DNA from: a virus
Length of the DNA: 25,828 nt
Reading direction: 5' to 3' (one strand)
Virus record (IMG/VR): IMGVR_UViG_3300034375_002511
Span: 1 to 25,828 of that record
Shown here: piece by piece, positions 20,282 to 25,828 of the stretch
How the letters are laid out: each line of letters begins with the position of its first letter
Numbering within the stretch: position 1 is the stretch's first letter
Notes under the pieces: generated by a model
The model's input: only the letters and a program-made list of their open reading frames with translations
Database searches by the model: none
What the model was told of the DNA's origin: nothing
Program-made: the position numbers and the translations under genes

Positions 20282-23160
20282 TTTACACTCTTTTCTCTAA
20301 ATATAATCTGTATATCATTTACTTCAAAATTAGTAGCTACATCAGACCCAGAAAATCGTAATCCAAACCCTTTAATTCGGTCAAACCTTTTTTTATCGAC
20401 AAATTCAGTCTTGGCTTTACGAATTGGTATATGTAGGGTTTTAAAGTTTGTTTCAGAATTACCATCTAATGCAGCTAAAAGCTCTTCTTCTCCGTCATCT
20501 CTAAATCCATATAATTCTACGCCATCGCCATTCTTATAGCTCAAATACACGCTTATAATTTTTTTATCGACACTTGGCTTGCCAAAAGTGTATTCCTTCG
20601 TTTTAAGGGCCATTTCGTCAATATTAGAGCTATCTAGTTGACTTGGTAATATATTATACTTACGTAATTCAACATTTGTGCTATCATATTTCTCAAAAAA
20701 TACTAATTCACCAGCATTTGTAGTTACAATATTAGTAATATCGTTTGTAGTAGCACCTTTACTTCTAAAGTATAATGCTGTTGCTTTCATATCAAATGCT
20801 AATATTTTTTGATTTTTATTAATAATTACAATCGTTTTTTCTTCTGGGTCAAACCCTATAACATTGTTGACATCATAATAATTATCCCAAACAACACGTT
20901 GTTGTCCATTTCTGTCTAATAATAGGTCTCTAATTTGTTTACCATCATATAAATAAAATCCAAATTTATTAAACCAAGCAATAAATCCTTCACCTCTTAA
21001 TACATGATAATCTCTTTCACAACCTTTGTACTCTAGTGTTGCCTCTAAAAATTCTATATCTCTTGCAATATTTATAATATATAAATGATTGCGTTTAAAC
21101 TCTAATAACTTGCTACCTAACGACTCTAATGCTACAATGTCATCACCGTCATTAATTTCTACATCTATTCTATTTTCAAATGTAAATGTATCAAAAGCAT
21201 TCAAGTTTGATTTAAATATTGTATCATTAGCACGTTTTAAATCTTTTGTAATAGGGTCAGTATAACTAACATTACCAATATATAGCCTACGATTTGCAAC
21301 AGTGCTTGTTTTATAACCAGTACCATATGCACCCATAATATATGTTTCTACATCAATATAAGGCTCTGCTGATACATTTTCTGGTTTATCTTTTAAATCT
21401 ATATTGCCCAATACAATATGTACATCAGAAATAGTACCTGCTACTCCATATAATAATGACTGAGTTGTTTGTGGATACACATAAATAGACTTACCAGTTG
21501 TAGTATGTATTACTGGGTCTGCGTTGTAATATTCATCTCCACCAGCATATCGTATACCTTTTCTAAAATCTATTTCAAACAATAAATATTTAATTTTGTT
21601 TTTATTATAATCTTCTCCAGGAGATGTTTGAGTAGTGTCGTCTAAGCTATAATTAGACTTAACTTCATTGTAATATAATTTTACACTTTTAATATTTGAT
21701 TTATTAGGTACTTTACCCCATATACTTGCATGTATAGATTGATTTGCCTTGCTGCTTTCAAGCCTAGTTTCAAACTTTAATGGACTGCGTTGATTGTCTA
21801 AATAAACTACTTCACTAAATATGTTTACTAAGCTATCTGTAGTTGTAAAAAATGTTCCAGAGTCGTCATCTGGTAAAATATTAGTATTGTCATATGGTCT
21901 TGTTCCAACCCAAAATGCTATATTAATAGCACCTCTAGATGAATCTGCACCAACACCATCTACTACATAAAAAGGATTAACACCACTTTGAGTTACAGGT
22001 ATACTATGCACTTCACCCCAAGTTGTATAATGTACAAAATTAATACTATTACCATTAGCAGCTCCGCTAGTTCCCCATACACCTCTATCTACATTAATTA
22101 CATTATTTGAATTGTCTACAGATGTTACGTGTAAATATTCATTACCTGCTAATAAAAGGTCTCCTATTTTAAAAATACTAGCATCTGTTACTGTTATGTC
22201 AGTTTCGTTTGTATCTAAAGCTTCATTAATGTCAACTCCACTATCAGTAAAAAAAGTAGTAGTACCAGTATTTAAATTCCATACTTTTACTTCATTTTCT
22301 GTCACTTCTGGTAATTCTGTATCTAATTTTTTCCAACCTACTTCTGATTGCAGTAAGTCATAATCACTAGAAGCTTTTAACACTTTTGAGCCTGAAGCAT
22401 ATATAGACATACCACCAAAAGCATTAAATTGTATTTCAGTACTAGTAACACCTGTTAAAGTTACTGGATTGCTTGTAAATGTATTACCAGAAGTGTATTC
22501 AAACTTTACAATATCTCCAACAGCAAAGTCACTACTTTCATCAGTGCTTGTTGTTTCTGCTGATGTAGAACCTTCTATTACACTTGTTTCTAAAGTAAAT
22601 CCAGTATCTTCAAATAATGAACTGTTAGTATCAGCACCCATATAATAATTCTCATTTACATATTGTAATTTTATAGGTTTGTTTGTTTCTGTAAAATCTT
22701 TAGGTGTAATTCTCACAGTTCCATCAACAGCATTATAATCTACCTCAGACCAAGTGTCTCCATAGGTTATATCTGTTCTAGATGAATAAGTAAGTTTATT
22801 AGTCACAGTGCCATTTACAGTTTTATTTAACTCAAACGGTTTTACTATCGGTGCATTGCTTGTACCTGAATCAGTGTTAACAAATAATATTTCATTATTC
22901 TCAACAACTCCACTTGTGTCATCAATGTCGTAGTCTGCATTAAAATGAAATACACCATTTCCATATTTTACTCCTGTTGCAGTATCTGCTGTTATACTGG
23001 TAGTAAAATCATTTACAGCTCCCATAACTTTTAACTTACCAGGAGTTTCTATAGATAAACTATCTAAGTCTTGAAATTGATTATCTTCAATATCACGAGA
23101 ATTAGTCTTGCTGTTTAATCCGCCACTATAATTTGATATGTTTAATATTCCCTTTGCCAC
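20278..23160 (-). CDS. Large tail (nozzle/stem-type) protein, putative
   Basis: The gene encodes 960 residues. The start is GTG 23158-23160 with AAAAGGA upstream. The protein is Asn/Thr/Asp-rich, beta-strand-rich, with no membrane segment. The N-terminus (NISNYSGGLNSK, then DNQFQDLDSLSIETPGKL) has the form seen at the start of podovirus tail-tube and nozzle proteins. A segment near 310-360 (ITVTDASIFKIGDLLL, then VDRGVWGTSGA) looks like an inserted beta domain. Residues about 690-780 (HLYIINIARD, then GFYLYDGKQIRDL) resemble blades of the beta-propeller region in P22 gp10/T7 gp12-like proteins. I infer a tail component; the exact homologue is uncertain. Confidence 0.65.
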   Translation of the reverse strand: MAKGILNISNYSGGLNSKTNSRDIEDNQFQDLDSLSIETPGKLKVMGAVNDFTTSITADTATGVKYGNGVFHFNADYDIDDTSGVVENNEILFVNTDSGTSNAPIVKPFELNKTVNGTVTNKLTYSSRTDITYGDTWSEVDYNAVDGTVRITPKDFTETNKPIKLQYVNENYYMGADTNSSLFEDTGFTLETSVIEGSTSAETTSTDESSDFAVGDIVKFEYTSGNTFTSNPVTLTGVTSTEIQFNAFGGMSIYASGSKVLKASSDYDLLQSEVGWKKLDTELPEVTENEVKVWNLNTGTTTFFTDSGVDINEALDTNETDITVTDASIFKIGDLLLAGNEYLHVTSVDNSNNVINVDRGVWGTSGAANGNSINFVHYTTWGEVHSIPVTQSGVNPFYVVDGVGADSSRGAINIAFWVGTRPYDNTNILPDDDSGTFFTTTDSLVNIFSEVVYLDNQRSPLKFETRLESSKANQSIHASIWGKVPNKSNIKSVKLYYNEVKSNYSLDDTTQTSPGEDYNKNKIKYLLFEIDFRKGIRYAGGDEYYNADPVIHTTTGKSIYVYPQTTQSLLYGVAGTISDVHIVLGNIDLKDKPENVSAEPYIDVETYIMGAYGTGYKTSTVANRRLYIGNVSYTDPITKDLKRANDTIFKSNLNAFDTFTFENRIDVEINDGDDIVALESLGSKLLEFKRNHLYIINIARDIEFLEATLEYKGCERDYHVLRGEGFIAWFNKFGFYLYDGKQIRDLLLDRNGQQRVVWDNYYDVNNVIGFDPEEKTIVIINKNQKILAFDMKATALYFRSKGATTNDITNIVTTNAGELVFFEKYDSTNVELRKYNILPSQLDSSNIDEMALKTKEYTFGKPSVDKKIISVYLSYKNGDGVELYGFRDDGEEELLAALDGNSETNFKTLHIPIRKAKTEFVDKKRFDRIKGFGLRFSGSDVATNFEVNDIQIIFREKSVK

Positions 23161-23266
23161 GAAGGTTTATCCTTTTTGTTTTTTTACTACTTAAATTAAA
23201 CTTTCTTCTAGTAGAGTTCATAGATACACCAGTAGATGATTTGGATACGTCTTTACTTGTTACCAT
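23126..23266 (-). CDS. 46-residue basic protein overlapping both neighbours
   Basis: The frame runs from ATG 23264-23266 to TAG 23126-23128. GGGGAGAG lies about 8 nt before the ATG. It overlaps the phosphoesterase end by 14 bp and the tail-gene start by 35 bp in a different frame. The product is Ser/Lys/Arg-rich (MNSTRRKFNLSSKKTKR) and without a recognised motif. It resembles in composition the basic small proteins encoded further upstream. It is the only candidate filling the 92-bp gap between the two larger genes. Confidence 0.5.
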   Translation of the reverse strand: MVTSKDVSKSSTGVSMNSTRRKFNLSSKKTKRINLRGKGNIKHIKL

Positions 23267-24020
23267 CTATCATCTCTCCCCATAAGGTTGTTTTACCATC
23301 AGTTATCTCTACTACTTCTACTTTAAACTCACCATTGTCAAACCAGTCAACAATAGCAAATGCGTGACCCCAGTTATGCAGTCTACCCTTTAACCACTTG
23401 TTATTCTCATGTGACATATCTTTTAAACATCCCATAGACCAAGCACCAATGTTGCCATCAAACTTTGTCATAGTATGTCGTTGTATGTCGTGGGTATGTC
23501 CATACATAACATTCTCACCATACGACTCTAAATGTTTCTTAGCATGATACGTAGTCGCATACGCACCATGAAAGAATACCAACTTACCTACTTGGATTGG
23601 TAAGTTGTATTCTGTGTATTTGTATCCTCTTTCTTTGATTTTACATGCTTTAAAAAAACTGTAATCACTAAGATAAGGGTACTTACTAGAAAAATTATCC
23701 AACCAGAGGTCGTGGTTACCTTGGAGTAAATACTTTTCTTTACATCCAACTTTTTTAAGTACTTCATCCCACTCGTCTAATCCTTCATTTACTAGTCTTA
23801 TATCTTCATCTACTAAAGGTAGTTGAAACTCTAAAGGTGGTAGTTTTTTATCCTTGTACTTCCAAGCAGAACAAGATTCCCATTCTCCAACATCTCCTAA
23901 GTTTACAAATACCTTAGGTTTAACTTTGAGTATTGCTTTCTTAACACATTCTACTGCAGCTCTATCTTCTAATGGATAATGCTGGTCAGGTATTACGATA
24001 CCACGTTTTTTGAGTTTCAA
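23253..24020 (-). CDS. Calcineurin-like metallophosphoesterase
   Basis: The gene encodes 255 residues. The start is TTG 24018-24020, 5 nt after AGGAGG. All family motifs are present in order: D12-Q-H14, G42-D43-V-G-E, G101-N-H-D104, H151-G and G174-H-T-H177, giving the usual two-metal site. Such enzymes hydrolyse phosphomono- or diesters; phage members can act on DNA ends, nucleotides or proteins. It lies in the structural block between small helical proteins and the tail gene. The substrate is unknown. It has no membrane segment or signal peptide. Confidence 0.88.
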   Translation of the reverse strand: MKLKKRGIVIPDQHYPLEDRAAVECVKKAILKVKPKVFVNLGDVGEWESCSAWKYKDKKLPPLEFQLPLVDEDIRLVNEGLDEWDEVLKKVGCKEKYLLQGNHDLWLDNFSSKYPYLSDYSFFKACKIKERGYKYTEYNLPIQVGKLVFFHGAYATTYHAKKHLESYGENVMYGHTHDIQRHTMTKFDGNIGAWSMGCLKDMSHENNKWLKGRLHNWGHAFAIVDWFDNGEFKVEVVEITDGKTTLWGEMIDGNK

Positions 24021-24029
24021 TGAAACCTC

Positions 24030-24182
24030 CTATTTTAATGCTTTTTTAATTTCTGCAAACAATTTATCATCTAACTTGTTTGAAGACTTAGATACTAAGT
24101 ATTCACCTAATGTAAGTACAATAGATTTAAGTACTTTTTCAGTTCCTAGCTTAGTAAGTAACTTTCCTAAAATTGGTCCCAT
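24030..24182 (-). CDS. 50-residue amphipathic protein of unknown function
   Basis: The frame runs from ATG 24180-24182 (TAATG overlap with the preceding stop) to TAG 24030-24032. The product starts with GPILGKLLTKLG and continues SIVLTLGEYLV, which reads as two amphipathic or weakly hydrophobic helices, followed by a charged tail. It could associate with membrane or with the coiled-coil protein encoded just before it. No family is recognised. The phosphoesterase ribosome site follows directly. Confidence 0.6.
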   Translation of the reverse strand: MGPILGKLLTKLGTEKVLKSIVLTLGEYLVSKSSNKLDDKLFAEIKKALK

Positions 24183-24379
24183 TATTTTACCTCACAATCT
24201 TTTTCGCAAGCTTCAAGGCCTTTCATATATCCCTGATGCTCTACTATCATTTGTTTAATCTCACCTAACCTTGCGTTAGCTTCTTGTATATCCCTAGCAA
24301 GTTCATTGTGCTGTTCAACTAATGTTTGCATTTTAGTCTCAGCTTCTTTTCTAAGGTCTACTTTTTTTTCTTTTGCCAT
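24182..24379 (-). CDS. Small coiled-coil protein
   Basis: The gene encodes 65 residues, with AGGAGA upstream of the ATG. Nearly all of the protein is a charged heptad-like helix (AETKMQTLVEQHNELARDI, then NARLGEIKQMIVEH), and it ends with two cysteines (LEACEKDCEVK). It probably oligomerises. Small coiled coils of this kind in phages can be scaffolds, spanin-like or tail chaperones; I cannot choose among these. Confidence 0.7.
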   Translation of the reverse strand: MAKEKKVDLRKEAETKMQTLVEQHNELARDIQEANARLGEIKQMIVEHQGYMKGLEACEKDCEVK

Positions 24380-24397
24380 TCCTGGTCTCCTATTTAG

Positions 24398-24634
24398 TTA
24401 TCTATACCTTGCAGTTTTCTTTGCAATCTTTTTAGGCTGTGCAACGTATTGCTTGCCCTTTCTATTGCCTTTTGCTTTAGCTCTATTAGTAGCAGCTTTT
24501 TCACCTTTGGACAATGCTTTCCAAGCAGCATCAGGTAAATATCTTTTTTTACCTTTGCTTGGTTTGCCATCTGAAGTTCTCCACTTTTGTTGAGTCCATC
24601 GTTTAAGACTTTTCTGTGACTTCTTCATTGGCAT
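24398..24634 (-). CDS. Small basic phage protein (KSQKSLKRWT...KKTARYR type)
   Basis: The gene encodes 78 residues with a very strong ribosome site (AGGAGGGGG). The protein is highly basic. The pattern KSQKSLKRWTQQKWRTSDGK, then RYLPDAAWKAL, then a KKIAKKTARYR end matches a small uncharacterised family common in marine phages; I recall it as DUF5872, from memory and unchecked. The conserved end suggests a defined function, perhaps DNA or capsid binding, but none is established. It starts in a TAATG overlap with the gene before it. Confidence 0.75.
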   Translation of the reverse strand: MPMKKSQKSLKRWTQQKWRTSDGKPSKGKKRYLPDAAWKALSKGEKAATNRAKAKGNRKGKQYVAQPKKIAKKTARYR

Positions 24635-24813
24635 TATCTATATCCCCCTCCTGCTGCTTTATACTTTCTGGCTAATAGTTGTGCTTTTCTAGCAGACCAT
24701 TGTCCAGGTTTACCGCCTTTACTACCAGCTTTTATTTGTTGAAATAAACGCTTACGCATTGCAGGCTTTGTATAATTACCAGCTTCGTTAACTCTACTTT
24801 TTCTTTTTGCCAT
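24634..24813 (-). CDS. Small basic phage protein (WSARKAQLLARKYK type)
   Basis: An open frame of 59 codons runs from ATG 24811-24813 to TAA 24634-24636, overlapping the next start (TAATG). The product is very basic, with the conserved-looking segment GKPGQWSARKAQLLARKYKA and a GGGY end. I recognise this as a recurring small phage protein of unknown function, often near similar basic genes. The ribosome site is weak, so translation may depend on the preceding gene, whose end it overlaps by 20 bp. Confidence 0.7.
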   Translation of the reverse strand: MAKRKSRVNEAGNYTKPAMRKRLFQQIKAGSKGGKPGQWSARKAQLLARKYKAAGGGYR

Positions 24814-24907
24814 AACTCATTTTCTTGCCAACTTTCTTGGCATATGCTTTTGCTTTTTTCTTTCCTGCTGCTGTATAAGCAAACTTCTTTTTTCCTACTT
24901 TAGGCAT
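24794..24907 (-). CDS. 37-residue Lys-rich protein
   Basis: The frame runs from ATG 24905-24907, with AGGGAG upstream, to TAG 24794-24796. The product MPKVGKKKFAYTAAGKKKAK and the remainder are nearly half lysine, with an AYTAAG centre seen in other tiny phage proteins. It overlaps the next gene's start by 20 bp. Charge and size suggest nucleic-acid binding or a virion-core component, which is inference. Confidence 0.65.
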   Translation of the reverse strand: MPKVGKKKFAYTAAGKKKAKAYAKKVGKKMSYGKKKK

Positions 24908-24916
24908 AATAACTCC

Positions 24917-25207
24917 CTACCATTTAACCTTATTCGCCCAATATGCTGCAGACATTTTGCCTTTAGCTATATTCTTTGCGTGTCTTGCTTTAAAACTTTT
25001 TCTGCGTGCTTTTTGTCTAGCTGATTCCCCTTTTTTAGGTTTACCAGCAGTTTTAACACCTTGTTGCCCAAAACGTATAGTTTTTACTTTATCACCTTCT
25101 TTTGCTACTACAATATGTGATTTTGTTTTATGTCCAGGTGTTCTTTTAGGTTTATTATACCCAGAAACACCAGCTCTAGTTAATCTTGAATCTTTTTTTC
25201 TAGTCAC
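24917..25207 (-). CDS. Small basic phage protein (KSHIVVAKEGDKVKTIRFGQQG type)
   Basis: The gene encodes 96 residues starting at GTG 25205-25207 in a TAGTG overlap, with AAGGA just upstream. The protein is strongly basic. A central strand-rich stretch (TKSHIVVAKEGDKVKTIRFG) is followed by a helix (SARQKARRKSFKARHAKNI) and an AYWANKVKW end. I recognise this combination from many marine phage genomes as an uncharacterised conserved protein. The conserved Trp and Arg/Lys suggest a specific nucleic-acid or virion role, not proven. Confidence 0.75.
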   Translation of the reverse strand: MTRKKDSRLTRAGVSGYNKPKRTPGHKTKSHIVVAKEGDKVKTIRFGQQGVKTAGKPKKGESARQKARRKSFKARHAKNIAKGKMSAAYWANKVKW

Positions 25208-25347
25208 TATCCTTGTCCTCTACTACGTTTTTTATAATACTTTTTACTTATTTTATTTCCATATTTAGTATTATTCGACATTCCTTGACGAGTTTTCTTC
25301 TTACCATTCGTGTGTCTTTTTTGTGTTGGTCCGAATACTTTACGCAT
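25207..25347 (-). CDS. 46-residue very basic protein
   Basis: The frame runs from ATG 25345-25347 to TAG 25207-25209. The product (MRKVFGPTQKRHTNGKKKTR and the remainder) is dominated by Lys, Arg and Gly, with a YYKKRSRGQG end, and looks disordered. The ribosome site is weak (ATAGG, far upstream). Support comes from the TAGTG coupling to the next gene and from being one of a run of five similar basic genes. Confidence 0.6.
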   Translation of the reverse strand: MRKVFGPTQKRHTNGKKKTRQGMSNNTKYGNKISKKYYKKRSRGQG

Positions 25348-25398
25348 GATGTCAAATTTAATACCTATTTAACTTCTTTCCAAATACTTTTTATACTA

Positions 25399-25482
25399 CT
25401 ATCCAAAAATACTAATTGCAAGTATAGCCAAAAAGTAGACAATCCAAATACCTACATATACGTACTTATCTATGTTATCCAC
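25399..25482 (-). CDS. 27-residue single-span membrane peptide (candidate)
   Basis: A short frame starts at GTG 25480-25482, three bases after the stop of the XhlA-like gene, and ends at TAG 25399-25401. The product has a charged N-terminus (VDNIDKY) and then one hydrophobic span (VYVGIWIVYFLAILAISIFG). It fills the only gap in this stretch. Small membrane peptides next to holin-like genes may be holins or antiholins. The GTG start and weak ribosome site make this tentative. Confidence 0.4.
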   Translation of the reverse strand: MDNIDKYVYVGIWIVYFLAILAISIFG

Positions 25483-25484
25483 TC

Positions 25485-25685
25485 TTACAATAAACCTAAT
25501 AAAAATGCTGCTAATAAACCAATACCAGAAATACGTGCAATGTTCTTTTCATTGGTACGTACTCTGCCATTCTGCTCTTTTAGTAATTGTTTAATCTCTT
25601 TAATATCGTGATATATATCAATTACTTGAGATTCTATTACAGCAACTCTTTCAGTCATTTGTTCTCTGTATTCACTTACTTTCAT
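25485..25685 (-). CDS. XhlA-like holin-associated coiled-coil membrane protein (putative)
   Basis: The gene encodes 66 residues with AGGAAG before the ATG. A charged coiled coil (residues 5-45, ERVAVIESQVIDIYHDIKEI) is followed by a short C-terminal membrane span (ISGIGLLAAFLLGLL) with almost no residues after it. This is the layout of XhlA-type phage proteins, which act with a holin to let endolysin reach the wall. A tail-anchored protein with another role is possible. Confidence 0.65.
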   Translation of the reverse strand: MKVSEYREQMTERVAVIESQVIDIYHDIKEIKQLLKEQNGRVRTNEKNIARISGIGLLAAFLLGLL

Positions 25686-25703
25686 AATTCTTCCTATAAA
25701 ATT

Positions 25704-25828
25704 CTAACTATATCCACCACCTATAGTATTAGACATTTCCATAGGTGGGTCTTCTAATCCTAAATACTCTCCTAACCCTACATCAAATTGAGCAGCAGGA
25801 CCACCTTGACCACCAAAAGTATTGGTAA
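25704..25828 (-). CDS. C-terminal end of an unidentified protein (partial)
   Basis: An open frame enters from the right edge on the - strand and ends at TAG 25704-25706. About 41 residues are seen, Gly-rich at both ends (TFGGQGGPAAQF and NTIGGGYS) with an acidic middle (GEYLGLEDPPMEM). Its place upstream of the structural block suggests a virion protein, but the fragment is too short to assign. Confidence 0.6.
   Translation of the reverse strand, partial: TNTFGGQGGPAAQFDVGLGEYLGLEDPPMEMSNTIGGGYS

Noticed and set aside
24957-25611. Two + strand frames with hydrophobic runs (24957-25268, 25213-25611) that look like membrane proteins
   Set aside because: They are complementary to the Lys-rich small genes, whose AAA/AAG codons read as TTT/CTT (Phe/Leu) on the other strand; there are no ribosome sites and the overlaps are with well-coupled genes.
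1-25828. CRISPR arrays, insertion sequences, integrase or attachment sites
   Set aside because: No regularly spaced repeats, transposase or recombinase motifs, or tRNA-end duplications were seen on either strand.

Overview
This window looks like part of an AT-rich, marine-type tailed bacteriophage genome (probably a podovirus). The reasons are densely packed, overlapping small genes, a replication/recombination module, a block of virion proteins, a T4-type lysozyme, a holin-like coiled-coil protein and a set of tiny lysine-rich proteins of the kind common in marine phages. The host cannot be named from the sequence. The strong A+T bias would fit an AT-rich marine host such as SAR11, but that is inference.

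Layout. Positions 1-6760 are read on the + strand: a partial gene, a structured intergenic element (107-172), seven small early-type genes (one zinc ribbon, one MazG-like), then an ERF/Sak-like annealing protein, a single-strand binding protein, a primase-helicase fusion, a PD-(D/E)XK nuclease, more small genes, and a second PD-(D/E)XK-like nuclease. Positions 6805-25828 are read on the - strand and converge on the first block. In transcription order (right to left) they are: the end of an unidentified gene, a holin-like protein and a tiny membrane peptide, five small very basic proteins, two small helical proteins, a calcineurin-like phosphoesterase, a 960-residue tail protein, two small virion-type proteins, a lysozyme, three candidate internal virion proteins, and finally a 3551-residue giant protein. 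Almost every junction is a 1-25 bp overlap (TAATG, ATGA, TAGTG), implying translational coupling.

The main point of interest is the giant protein (6805-17460). Near residue 1431 it carries a DxDGD metal-binding motif, preceded 39 residues earlier by an NRSP motif. That is the arrangement of the second double-psi beta-barrel (DPBB) of multisubunit RNA polymerase beta' and of RNA-silencing-type RNA polymerases. An SDGG...PE motif at about 1024-1033 and a candidate catalytic lysine (K1101) look like the first barrel. Hydrophobic segments occur near both ends. I infer a virion-packaged, injected RNA polymerase, analogous in role to phage N4 vRNAP but with the catalytic fold known from crAss-like phages, YonO and cellular RdRPs. 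It could transcribe the early + strand block after entry. No T7-type RNA polymerase, DNA polymerase, terminase, portal or major capsid gene is visible here; they may lie outside the window.

No tRNA, rRNA, CRISPR, integrase, transposase or insertion sequence was recognised. No gene-free stretch exceeds about 120 bp.
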